This document shows positions 5,867 through 12,657 of a stretch of 56,811 nucleotides of DNA, piece by piece. The DNA comes from a virus. The position numbers and the translations under genes are program-made. Under the pieces are notes generated by a model. It was given only the letters and a program-made list of their open reading frames with translations, was not told the DNA's origin and searched no databases. Each line of letters starts with the position of its first letter. Position 1 is the stretch's first letter. Where the stretch lies: positions 1 through 56,811 of the IMG/VR virus record IMGVR_UViG_3300044858_004282; one strand, 5' to 3'.

Positions 5867-6634
5867 TTAGCAGGTTTCTCCGTTAGAAATTTCTCTATCA
5901 TTTAAATCTTTAAAGCATGTTCCGTAAAGAGTATGCCTTTCTCCATTTTTTACTGGAGTTACACGATGAGTAAATTCTTTTGTCATTGGAATTGATATTA
6001 GCATTCCAGCTTTAGGCTTAATTACATACGGCTTATAAGCAAATTCAAGCTGTCCGTCTTCAAAGTCTTCATTTATATACATAGACCATGCTGCAGTCAT
6101 TCCAAAATCATTAAACTCTGTATCTCCAAGTTCTGCTGCCATACTTTTTTCCCAGTGCCACTGATATGCACCGCTGTGATCTGAATCATCTAAAGGCCAG
6201 AATGATTGTAAGGTTATGTCTTCATTCAATCTATTTGGAAGTACTACTTTCATTCTATCGAATACTCCTTCAGACTTGTACCACAACTCTGGGTGATATC
6301 GTGAATCTGTTTCATCTGGAAATATTGCGCTGTTGCTTAAATCTATACCACGTGTTGGGCATATAGTTCCTTCTGGGTGCATTCTATAGTTAACCCCAAT
6401 AAATTTATTTCTAATGGAGCTAGATCTTGATGTTAGATACCATCCAGTTTTATCATCGCAAAATGGCTTTATGTAATCGAGTTCTTCTTTTGTAAGAAAA
6501 TCTGGAATATACCATAGCTCTTTATCTATTATAACTTTTCTATCTTCTAGAATTTGCTTATTCTTAATAAAATAATCTTTAAAGTTTTTTTCTCGCTCAG
6601 AACCAACAGAATCTTCTATTTCATTAAACTCCAT
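5867..6634 (-). CDS. 2-oxoglutarate/Fe(II)-dependent oxygenase (first)
   Basis: 255 residues. The C-terminal half has the double-stranded beta-helix pattern. An H-x-E metal motif lies in AYQWHWEKS, a strand GQLEFAYKPYVIKPKAGMLI follows, then the distal His and the 2OG-binding Arg in FTHRVTPVKNGERHTLYG. Family members hydroxylate Pro, Asp, Lys or small molecules. It starts with a DYIKPF-type N-terminal helix region typical of prolyl 4-hydroxylase-like phage enzymes. It lies between the 98-aa gene and the halogenase in the same operon. Substrate unknown. Confidence 0.8.
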   Translation of the reverse strand: MEFNEIEDSVGSEREKNFKDYFIKNKQILEDRKVIIDKELWYIPDFLTKEELDYIKPFCDDKTGWYLTSRSSSIRNKFIGVNYRMHPEGTICPTRGIDLSNSAIFPDETDSRYHPELWYKSEGVFDRMKVVLPNRLNEDITLQSFWPLDDSDHSGAYQWHWEKSMAAELGDTEFNDFGMTAAWSMYINEDFEDGQLEFAYKPYVIKPKAGMLISIPMTKEFTHRVTPVKNGERHTLYGTCFKDLNDREISNGETC

Positions 6635-6636
6635 TT

Positions 6637-6933
6637 TTAGCTCTCCAATTCTATTTCTTCTATGTTTTCTTTAAAGTACTGGTTAGATAGATCATAAAAC
6701 CATTTAGTAAGTTGATCCAATCTGACTACTCTTGTTTCAATCTTATCTGAGATGATATTGTTTATAGTAACCAGATACGATTCTTCATCTTTTTTTACAT
6801 AAGAAACTTTACCAGTCTCTGTCATAAAAGAATAATCATATGCATCGCCGTTTTTATCAATCCCCTCCGAATTTTCTGGAGAGCCAAAGATAAAGGTTCC
6901 GTGATGCTTTACAGCCTTTTCTAGATCAAACAT
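6637..6933 (-). CDS. 98-aa hypothetical protein between two oxygenases
   Basis: Begins MFDLEKAVKHHGTFIFGSPE, beta-rich then a helical acidic tail (KENIEEIELES). No family recognised. It overlaps the upstream oxygenase by eight bases and lies two bases from the next, so it is translated as part of the tailoring operon; a partner or substrate-presenting role is possible. Confidence 0.6.
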   Translation of the reverse strand: MFDLEKAVKHHGTFIFGSPENSEGIDKNGDAYDYSFMTETGKVSYVKKDEESYLVTINNIISDKIETRVVRLDQLTKWFYDLSNQYFKENIEEIELES

Positions 6934-7816
6934 CTTCCTCTGTAATTATCTGATCAACAATTACTCCCGCTGGAACCGTGCCAGCTTTAATGGCGGCTTC
7001 TTGATTTCTTCTAGCGTTACATTTAATGTCTGCAGAAGTCAAGCTTTCCATTAGTCCTTCTGGTAATTCTTCTGGGTTATCTACTCCAGCATAAGGATTT
7101 TCTAGTAGCGGATGAGCTACCTTATCTTTCCACTGCTGCTTTAATTGATATTGATGAATTCTTTCTTTAAAAATTAATCTTTCCCACTCTTGCAACTGCG
7201 CTTCAGAATACCATGCATCTGCATAATCCCAGAATATAACTATGGTGTATCTTGTTCCAGCGGTAATTTCAGAAACGCTATGAATATTTTCTACACCTCC
7301 AGGGAATGATACGAATGAACCAGTTGGTGGAACAACATCTAAATTGTGATCTCTAAATCTTAAAACCCCACCCTCATAGTCTGGCTGACTATTTAGATAT
7401 ATACCAGAGTACTGCTTGTTATCAGCCCACCCCATATCTTCGCCATCAAGGTCTGTGTTATCTGAGTGATCGTTTGCGTAAGCACCAATCTCCCATTTCT
7501 GTGCATGCATGCTGTTAATCTTCATAGGTCTTCCAGCAGCATCAGAACAATACTGAATCATTCTTTCTCTTAGGTTTGCCATGTATTCTTCAGTTATTGA
7601 AGTACCATGATCTTTGGTAAATGGAGAAACGACATGCATACCGTAAGATCCGTAGAAGCAAATAAATCTCCACTCTTCCTCATTTGCGTTAAAGAACTTA
7701 ATTAATTCTTCACACTCTTCTTTAGAAAGAAAGTTTTCGTACTGCCAAATCCCAGTTCCCCCTCCTCCTAGGAGTTTTCCTCCAAGTTGACTTGTGGTCT
7801 GTGATAATGCTTCCAT
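6926..7816 (-). CDS. 2-oxoglutarate/Fe(II)-dependent prolyl-hydroxylase-like oxygenase (second)
   Basis: 296 residues. WQYENFLSKEECEELIKFF is the usual N-terminal P4H-like start. The metal motif H-x-D is in YANDHSDNTD, and the distal His and 2OG-binding Arg are in ENIHSVSEITAGTRYTIVIF. The conserved GGVLRF and GSFVSFPGG strands are present. The C-terminal ~90 residues are an extra charged helical tail. First large gene after four tiny genes, translated 2 bases after the 58-aa gene. Confidence 0.85.
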   Translation of the reverse strand: MEALSQTTSQLGGKLLGGGGTGIWQYENFLSKEECEELIKFFNANEEEWRFICFYGSYGMHVVSPFTKDHGTSITEEYMANLRERMIQYCSDAAGRPMKINSMHAQKWEIGAYANDHSDNTDLDGEDMGWADNKQYSGIYLNSQPDYEGGVLRFRDHNLDVVPPTGSFVSFPGGVENIHSVSEITAGTRYTIVIFWDYADAWYSEAQLQEWERLIFKERIHQYQLKQQWKDKVAHPLLENPYAGVDNPEELPEGLMESLTSADIKCNARRNQEAAIKAGTVPAGVIVDQIITEEDV

Positions 7817-7818
7817 AA

Positions 7819-7995
7819 TTAAACCTTCTTTCTACCAAATTTTTTAGGTGGAACTGCTGGTGTTTCTCTTCTAATTCCATGCTTATTGACATCAATTTTC
7901 ATTGGTGGTCTTTTTTCCTGTATACCAGATTTAAATTTACCCTGAGAAGGATTCTTTTTTGTTGCCTCTCCAGAGTTTACAACATTTTCTGACAC
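7819..7995 (-). CDS. 58-aa basic, proline-containing peptide
   Basis: GTG start at 7993-7995 overlaps the upstream TAG (TAGTG). The product runs MSENVVNSGEATKKNPSQGK, then Lys/Arg/Pro-rich text including EKRPPMKIDV and PAVPPKKFGRKKV. It looks unstructured. It directly precedes the second 2OG oxygenase, so it is a candidate hydroxylation substrate. No family recognised. Confidence 0.55.
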   Translation of the reverse strand: MSENVVNSGEATKKNPSQGKFKSGIQEKRPPMKIDVNKHGIRRETPAVPPKKFGRKKV

Positions 7996-8102
7996 TATGC
8001 TCCCTTAATTTGTGAGATGGTCACAACATTGTTACTAGCTGGTGATGGAGCTGATTCATTTTGAATCTGCTCATCTTTTCCACATGAACAATCTTTACAC
8101 AT
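7995..8102 (-). CDS. 35-aa Cys-rich micro-protein
   Basis: Starts MCKDCSCGKDEQIQNESAPS: three Cys within seven residues, metallothionein-like, then a Ser/Ala/Pro-rich tail. Overlaps both neighbours (TAATG at its start, TAGTG at its end). Resembles the adjacent 30-aa gene (MCFECGCES), so the two may be a tandem duplication. Confidence 0.55.
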   Translation of the reverse strand: MCKDCSCGKDEQIQNESAPSPASNNVVTISQIKGA

Positions 8103-8194
8103 TATTGATTCCTCTGATCTGATACATCCTGGATACTAACTTCTTTAACTCCAGTCTCGCTGCCTACGCTTTCGCAACCGCATTCAAAGCACAT
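8102..8194 (-). CDS. 30-aa Cys-rich micro-protein
   Basis: MCFECGCESVGSETGVKEVS, three Cys in the same spacing (C-x2-C-x-C) as the next gene. Its TAA stop overlaps the next ATG. Possibly a small metal-binding or iron-donating peptide for the Fe(II) enzymes downstream, or a precursor peptide; neither is proven. Confidence 0.5.
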   Translation of the reverse strand: MCFECGCESVGSETGVKEVSIQDVSDQRNQ

Positions 8195-8195
8195 A

Positions 8196-8348
8196 TTACT
8201 TAGGACCTTGAGCCTGCGCTTGGTTTGAAACGTCTGTTGATGGGAATGCTGCCTTTGGATCAGCTGCGTACTGCTCGTTGTTTCCCCATACTGTTGAATC
8301 GTTTACCTTTGGTGATGTAAATCCGTTTAAATCTTTTCCGTCTGACAT
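8196..8348 (-). CDS. 50-aa polar peptide, first gene of the halogenase operon
   Basis: A strong ribosome binding site (AGGAGT, six bases before ATG 8346-8348) precedes MSDGKDLNGFTSPKVNDSTV, then WGNNEQYAADPKAAFPSTDV and a tail ending AQGPK. It is polar, low in hydrophobic residues, and contains a single Trp. It follows its own promoter. The best translation signal in the operon and its first position suggest it is made in quantity. It could be a structural or decoration peptide, or a substrate of the halogenase and oxygenases. The last codons share a 13-bp sequence with the end of the 46-aa gene. Confidence 0.6.
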   Translation of the reverse strand: MSDGKDLNGFTSPKVNDSTVWGNNEQYAADPKAAFPSTDVSNQAQAQGPK

Positions 8349-8375
8349 GTTATTACTCCTATAGGTTATTTATTT

Positions 8376-8414
8376 AAGCGGGACTAGTATTCCGCTTATG
8401 ACTCTATTATAGCA
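8376..8414 (-). promoter_or_regulatory. Extended -10 promoter and leader hairpin
   Basis: Minus-strand TGC-TATAAT (8406-8414) is an extended -10 element; no good -35 was seen. The ~60-base leader contains AAGCGG (8376-8381) pairing with CCGCTT (8392-8397), a 6-bp stem upstream of the ribosome binding site, which could be an operator or a stability hairpin. Confidence 0.6.
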
Positions 8415-8423
8415 TTTAGTTGA

Positions 8424-8546
8424 TTAAGATCTGTATATCTGATGCCAGCAATCGTCACAAATATCTATGATAGGGCCTTCTGGCTTTGAAGTAAGTCTGG
8501 TTGCTTTTTTACCGCATCCCGCCATTTCACACAATCCACTAAACAC
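8424..8546 (-). CDS. 40-aa zinc-ribbon protein
   Basis: CEMAGCGKKATR and ICDDCWHQIY give two Cys pairs in a treble-clef-like arrangement, a compact zinc ribbon common among small actinophage proteins. GTG start (8544-8546) overlaps the upstream TAG. Function unknown. Confidence 0.6.
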   Translation of the reverse strand: MFSGLCEMAGCGKKATRLTSKPEGPIIDICDDCWHQIYRS

Positions 8547-8686
8547 TACTTAGGACCTTTTGCCCTTTGGCCTCTATACCCAGTTTTTTTAATATTCATT
8601 GAACCAGGCTTTTTTTGTCCGCTGGCATATGTTGCTGCTTGTCTTTGAGCCAAAGCTCTCTGCATCTTATCTAGGTGCTTTCCCAT
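8546..8686 (-). CDS. 46-aa basic hypothetical protein
   Basis: MGKHLDKMQRALAQRQAATY then SGQKKPGSMNIKKTGYRGQR and a tail ending KGPK. Highly basic, possibly nucleic-acid binding. Its ATG overlaps the upstream TAA (TAATG). It shares the last 13 bases, encoding GPK-stop, with the 50-aa gene at 8196-8348. Confidence 0.55.
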   Translation of the reverse strand: MGKHLDKMQRALAQRQAATYASGQKKPGSMNIKKTGYRGQRAKGPK

Positions 8687-8946
8687 TACTTAACCTTACC
8701 GCCAAACTTTGCCCAAATTCTTTTAAAGGCTTTTTCAGTTTTTGGCCAAATCATCTCAAAAACAGAATAACCAAAAAGTTCCCACAGAATATATCCTAGA
8801 AGACCAATACCAAATTCGTCAAGATATTCATATTCCCATTTCCCAGTAATAAAATATATTACAGTAGAAAAAATTAAAGCAGAAACAGTTACATGATATA
8901 TGGTGTAGCAAGTCGCCTTTATGGAAACTTTCTTTATTGATTCCAC
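8686..8946 (-). CDS. 86-aa membrane protein related to DUF2061
   Basis: MESIKKVSIKATCYTIYHVT followed by hydrophobic segments ALIFSTVIYFITG and IGLLGYILWELFGYSVF. The order (K-A-x-x-Y/W-R/T, TM, loop, TM) resembles DUF2061 small membrane proteins such as the one at 20760-20963. GTG start overlapping the upstream TAG. Function unknown. Confidence 0.6.
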   Translation of the reverse strand: MESIKKVSIKATCYTIYHVTVSALIFSTVIYFITGKWEYEYLDEFGIGLLGYILWELFGYSVFEMIWPKTEKAFKRIWAKFGGKVK

Positions 8947-9119
8947 TACTTTACTGCCTTCTTAGCTGGTGCCTTCTTAGCAACCTTCTTTGCTGGTGCC
9001 TTCTTAGCAACCTTCTTTGCTGGTGCCTTCTTAGCCGAAGTCTTAATTTCTTCTAGCATGGCTTCAACCTGAGATTCAACTGAATTGAATCCTAACCAAT
9101 TTTTTAAATTCTTTAACAT
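8946..9119 (-). CDS. 57-aa protein with lysine-rich KAPAKK repeats (histone-tail-like)
   Basis: An N-terminal amphipathic helix (MLKNLKNWLGFNSVESQVEA) leads into a tail of three near-identical KKAPAKKVA-type units. The DNA is also repeated, in 30-base units with about the same codons. Such Lys/Ala/Pro tails occur in histone H1 and in the C-terminal tails of actinobacterial HU proteins, and bind DNA without sequence preference. A DNA-packing or DNA-masking role is plausible. ATG overlaps the end of the upstream gene. Confidence 0.65.
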   Translation of the reverse strand: MLKNLKNWLGFNSVESQVEAMLEEIKTSAKKAPAKKVAKKAPAKKVAKKAPAKKAVK

Positions 9120-9265
9120 GATTCCTCTTTTTCTTTTAATTTTCTAATTACTAAACTTAAGACCTCTCGTGGTCTCCAGTCTGGTGGAATTTCTAAACTT
9201 TCCATATCTTTAATTAATTCATTTAAAACTTTTTTTTTAATTACGTGAAAATGATCCCATTCCAT
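9113..9265 (-). CDS. 50-aa helical hypothetical protein
   Basis: Chosen start ATG 9263-9265 gives MEWDHFHVIKKKVLNELIKD and a charged helical remainder. A TAAAAT box seven bases before the ATG may be a leaderless promoter. A longer frame from 9316 would read through the terminator hairpin at 9290-9319 and is rejected. Confidence 0.55.
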   Translation of the reverse strand: MEWDHFHVIKKKVLNELIKDMESLEIPPDWRPREVLSLVIRKLKEKEESC

Positions 9266-9289
9266 AATATCTATTTTATCATAATAGTA

Positions 9290-9319
9290 AATATGGGGCA
9301 GGGGAACCTGCCCCATATT
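9290..9319 (-). terminator. Strong hairpin terminator after the surface-protein gene
   Basis: A perfect 13-bp stem (9290-9302 with 9307-9319, AATATGGGGCAGG and its complement) with a 4-base loop lies eight bases after the stop at 9327. The following U-tract is weak. Confidence 0.75.
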
Positions 9320-9326
9320 AAACTAA

Positions 9327-10733
9327 TTACTTAAGCAAGGTAACCTTAGCTTTTGGATTCTTCTTATTCCACTGAGTAGCCAACTTATTAAATGCAGCCT
9401 TCATAGACTTAATCGCTGCAGCATTATCTGCAGTCAACTTAGCAATCTGTGCATCCTTAGCGAGTAGAGCAGCATCTGATGCAGTCTTTGCATCTGCAAG
9501 TGACTTTGCACCCGCTACCTTCTCTGTTGCTACAGCATCTGCAACTGCCTTATCTGAAGCAGCCTTTGCATCTGCAAGTGCCTTATCTGATGTAGCCTTT
9601 AGATCAGCAAGTGCCTTGGCATGTGAAGCCTTTAGTTCTGCAAGTTCTGCAGTAAGTGTTGCAAGTGAAGCATTCGCTGCTTCCAAGTCCAACTTGAACT
9701 GTGCAATAATCTTATCAGCAGCAACGCCTGCATCTGCAAGTGCCTTTAGAGCGCTTGCTTCTGCCTTCTTTGCATCAGTTGCTTCTGCTGTTGCCTTTAC
9801 TATGTCAGCATTGGCCTTTGCTAGGCTTTCTGCAAGTGCAGACTTTGCCTTAACCTCTGCCTCTAGTTGAGCCTTTGTTGAAGCGTGTGCTGCTCTTTCA
9901 GCAGCAAGTGCTGCTTTCTCAGCAGCAAGTTCTGATACTAGATCACGAACTGTAATTTCTGCAAATGGTGCTAGTGCACGAGCAGGAAGACCAACTACAT
10001 CTACAGTTGTTGCATCCGATGATGTTGTAGGTGAAAATGTGATTAGTGATCGTGTTCCAGTTGTTGGAAGTGTTGCGACAAACTTTGCAACTCCAAAATC
10101 TGAAAGTGTAGCACCAGTTGTTGCTGTTGCTGTGTCTAGTGTTGCTGTTGAAGCAAAAACTGTTGCAGTAATTGACTTAGCAGATACCTTGTTACCAAAT
10201 GTATCTGTTGCAGTTACTGAGATGTCTTGCTTTGTACCAGCAGCACCTGTAGCAGGAGCGGATACTGTAAGAGTATTAATCTTACCAGCAGTTCCCTGTA
10301 CGTAGTATGTAAGTTGTGTTCCACCATTGGTAATTACAACTGTACCGATTGCTGTTGTCTTTGTGTAGACATAAAATGTTGCTGTTGTTCCTGTACCAGT
10401 TGCAACTGTCAAAGATGATGATCCTGATGTTGCTCCTACTGGTGCAGCAGTTGTGTGTAGTGCAGACACGATTGTTGCGTTTGTTGCTACTACAGAAACT
10501 GCTGTTCCTGTGTCAACTGTTGCTACGAACTTAAGTGCGTCTGCAGCGTCAACTGTGTTGTCTGCAGGAACTGGCAATGCGGCAGGTGTTGAGATTGATG
10601 AAGCGGTTGTGTTAGCCGTTCCAGCAAGCTCTACAGCGACTGTCATTACAGCAGCACTTGCAGGTGTTGCTACCATTGTGCCCAAAGTCATGGCTGCAAC
10701 CATGGCTAGTGCGATTTTCTTAAATGAGTTCAT
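9327..10733 (-). CDS. Secreted surface protein with Ig-like region and long coiled coil
   Basis: 468 residues. A clear signal peptide (MNSFKKIALAMVAAMTLGTM ... ATPASA|AV, cleavage near residue 27) is followed by ~220 residues of Thr/Ala/Val-rich beta text. A bacterial Ig-like unit lies around 150-255 (TLTVSAPATG, DISVTATDTFGN). Residues ~265-445 are a continuous Ala/Lys/Glu coiled coil with a conserved basic end, FNKLATQWNKKNPKAK. The layout resembles S-layer or adhesin-like proteins of small aquatic Actinobacteria. A phage-encoded exported protein could coat the infected cell or be a virion decoration. Single gene followed by a terminator, so it is probably a separate transcript. Confidence 0.75.
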   Translation of the reverse strand: MNSFKKIALAMVAAMTLGTMVATPASAAVMTVAVELAGTANTTASSISTPAALPVPADNTVDAADALKFVATVDTGTAVSVVATNATIVSALHTTAAPVGATSGSSSLTVATGTGTTATFYVYTKTTAIGTVVITNGGTQLTYYVQGTAGKINTLTVSAPATGAAGTKQDISVTATDTFGNKVSAKSITATVFASTATLDTATATTGATLSDFGVAKFVATLPTTGTRSLITFSPTTSSDATTVDVVGLPARALAPFAEITVRDLVSELAAEKAALAAERAAHASTKAQLEAEVKAKSALAESLAKANADIVKATAEATDAKKAEASALKALADAGVAADKIIAQFKLDLEAANASLATLTAELAELKASHAKALADLKATSDKALADAKAASDKAVADAVATEKVAGAKSLADAKTASDAALLAKDAQIAKLTADNAAAIKSMKAAFNKLATQWNKKNPKAKVTLLK

Positions 10734-10781
10734 TTAATTTATTCTCCTTATTTCCTCTGTCATCTTTGCGATTACAGAAAT

Positions 10782-10976
10782 TTAGTGTAGTGCATTTACT
10801 TTTACATGGAAAGAGCAGGGATCTCCTCCTTCTTCCCATTCTTGCATTTCTTCATCTGTTAAAGGCGGACCATCGTGTGTATCGCAAAATACATCTGAGA
10901 CCCAGCCTCTATCGTAACCATTTTTGAGCCATATCTCAAACTCTAAATGATTTGAATCTATGTTTTCTAGATCCAT
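10782..10976 (-). CDS. 64-aa acidic hypothetical protein
   Basis: Contains VSDVFCDTHDGPPLTDEEMQ and EWEEGGDPC. This DGPPLTDEE signature is found in small actinophage proteins of unknown function. The start overlaps the thioredoxin gene end by 10 bases. Confidence 0.65.
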   Translation of the reverse strand: MDLENIDSNHLEFEIWLKNGYDRGWVSDVFCDTHDGPPLTDEEMQEWEEGGDPCSFHVKVNALH

Positions 10977-11269
10977 TCTGAAAGTTCTTCTAGCATTACA
11001 TGCTTAGGTTTTGCTCCAGTAATAGTCTTTACTGGTTTCCCCGACTTAAATAGTACCATATAAGGGATAGAAGTTACAGAGTATTCTGCTGATTTTATAG
11101 GATTTTCATCAACATTTAGCTTTCCTACCCAGAGCCCGCACTCATTTGATATCTCATCTAATATTGGAGACACCTTTAAGCATGGTCCGCACCATGGAGC
11201 CCAGAAATCAATAAGGACTAGATTGTGAGAATCTAGTACTCTATCAAAGCTTTCATCTGTAACTATCAA
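10967..11269 (-). CDS. Thioredoxin
   Basis: 100 residues, full thioredoxin length. Active site in FWAPWCGPCLKVSPIL, followed by KLNVDENP, the cis-Pro segment VTSIPYMVLFKSG and a C-terminal G..P helix. It reduces disulfides using host thioredoxin reductase. Two codons from the upstream 69-aa gene, in the operon of the secreted subtilase. May support ribonucleotide reduction, or redox partners such as the peroxidase-like protein at 15395-16282. Confidence 0.9.
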   Translation of the reverse strand: MIVTDESFDRVLDSHNLVLIDFWAPWCGPCLKVSPILDEISNECGLWVGKLNVDENPIKSAEYSVTSIPYMVLFKSGKPVKTITGAKPKHVMLEELSEWI

Positions 11270-11270
11270 T

Positions 11271-11480
11271 CTATTCTCCTTTTAGTTCGTCCGCTGCATT
11301 ATTAAACTTATTCATAAATGTTTGAATAACCCAGAGTGCTGTCTCACCAGCATTTGTAGACATCGCTTTTGAAGCTTCTTCTGTTCTATCTTCAATGGCA
11401 AGGGCGTTGTACCATTTCTGGTACAACTCCTCACCAATTTCCTTGATTATTTCTTCAAGGATAGTTAACTTGCTATCCAT
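11271..11480 (-). CDS. 69-aa helical hypothetical protein
   Basis: MDSKLTILEEIIKEIGEELY then a helical acidic sequence ending NNAADELKGE. Overlaps the subtilase stop by eight bases. No family recognised. Confidence 0.55.
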   Translation of the reverse strand: MDSKLTILEEIIKEIGEELYQKWYNALAIEDRTEEASKAMSTNAGETALWVIQTFMNKFNNAADELKGE

Positions 11481-12435
11481 TGATTACTTTACTCAACTTA
11501 AACAGATAAACATTTTGTCCATAAGAGTTTTCTACTGGATCAGAAGCAGTCTTCATTAATGAAATCAGCTGTGCTGATGTTAATGTAGGCTTTGTAGTCT
11601 TAAGGTGTACGTACTTTGCAGCAATTACCTGAACGGAAACAGATGTTCCATAAGAATACCCGTTAACATTTCCAGGATAAATAGTTGGCTGCTGGATTTC
11701 ACCCCACAGATCTACAAGGTTTACATCATAGTTACTTGTTAAAGAAACTTGAGGCTTATCTAGATTTAGAGTTTCAACTCCACCAACTGCAATTGACTGG
11801 CTAATACATGCTGGCCACTCAATCTTGCCCTTCATACTTGGATTTCCAGCACTATTTCCAGAAGGGAAAAATACTGGTACACCAGAGTTATTTAAATTAG
11901 AAACTACTGTATCAACTGCTGTTGGTAAACAATAAGCAGATGTTGCGCTGCGCTTAATAACTGGAGCATTAGTAGCATGAGATGATGCAACCGCTACAAT
12001 ATTGTACTTAGCTTTGTTGTTATTAACCCATGTTAAAGCGTTTACGAGAGTGTTTAGTCCGTACGTTTGTACCCCGCCCTTTGTTGTGTTTCCAACAATT
12101 CGAATGAATACGATATTAATGTTTGGATTAGCTGCAATTGCTGCAGAAGCCATTTGTGTTCCATGGTTAAAGTTATTTGTTGATAACATACTAATTGGAA
12201 GAACTGATGCTCCTGCGCCCTCCATAAATTTAGTTTTATTTGGACATGATGGCCAATCTAAAATGCATACCTCAGCAACTAGTCTTGACTTAATTGATGG
12301 GATTGATGTGTCTAGCGCTGTGTCTAAAATAGCCAATGTTGGGACAACTGTTTTTGGCTTTAGATTTGCCTGTGCAGGCATTGTGGTAATAGCGAGTGTG
12401 CTGGCGATAATTGCCATAGTTATTAGTTTTTTCAT
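11473..12435 (-). CDS. Secreted subtilisin-like serine protease (S8 family)
   Basis: 320 residues from ATG 12433-12435, chosen because a promoter ends seven bases upstream and because this start gives a proper signal peptide (MKKLITMAIIASTLAITTMP, cleavage after AQA, residue 23). The catalytic triad is visible: Asp38 in LAILDTALD, His91 in FNHGTQMAS, Ser265 in YSYGTSVS. The oxyanion Asn194 is in FPSGNSAGN. Two Cys pairs suggest extracellular disulfides. No propeptide is obvious. Acting outside the cell, it could process phage or host surface proteins. Confidence 0.85.
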   Translation of the reverse strand: MKKLITMAIIASTLAITTMPAQANLKPKTVVPTLAILDTALDTSIPSIKSRLVAEVCILDWPSCPNKTKFMEGAGASVLPISMLSTNNFNHGTQMASAAIAANPNINIVFIRIVGNTTKGGVQTYGLNTLVNALTWVNNNKAKYNIVAVASSHATNAPVIKRSATSAYCLPTAVDTVVSNLNNSGVPVFFPSGNSAGNPSMKGKIEWPACISQSIAVGGVETLNLDKPQVSLTSNYDVNLVDLWGEIQQPTIYPGNVNGYSYGTSVSVQVIAAKYVHLKTTKPTLTSAQLISLMKTASDPVENSYGQNVYLFKLSKVING

Positions 12436-12442
12436 AAAGCTA

Positions 12443-12471
12443 ATTCTACTAAATTCAGCGATGGTTGTCAA
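12443..12471 (-). promoter_or_regulatory. Leaderless-type promoter of the subtilase gene
   Basis: TTGACA (12466-12471), 17-bp spacer, TAGAAT (12443-12448), seven bases to ATG 12435. It lies inside the sequence following the stop codon of the 59-aa gene upstream. Confidence 0.8.
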
Positions 12472-12475
12472 TAGA

Positions 12476-12655
12476 TTATGAATTTTGTGTTGGGTTCTTG
12501 CGTGGATACCATTTACCAGAATCCATGTTTCTTGCTTCCGCCGCTTGTACCTGAGTATTAATTACGTTGCTCATAATCTCATGCATTATATCTAATTCAA
12601 TTCTAAGCTTATATAGTTCAAGCTCTAGCATATCAATTCTTCTTTGTGATCTCAT
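12476..12655 (-). CDS. 59-aa helical hypothetical protein
   Basis: MRSQRRIDMLELELYKLRIE forms a predicted coiled coil; the tail reads MDSGKWYPRKNPTQNS. The gene starts two bases after the upstream stop. No family recognised; a short phage assembly or regulatory helix is possible. Confidence 0.55.
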   Translation of the reverse strand: MRSQRRIDMLELELYKLRIELDIMHEIMSNVINTQVQAAEARNMDSGKWYPRKNPTQNS

Positions 12656-12657
12656 AT

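Noticed and set aside
9616-10737. Several plus-strand Ala/Ser/Val-rich frames
   Set aside because: They arise from the repetitive codons of the secreted coiled-coil protein on the minus strand and have no translation signals.
12471-12481. Longer subtilase start around 12471
   Set aside because: It would place twelve residues in front of the signal peptide and start inside the promoter -35.
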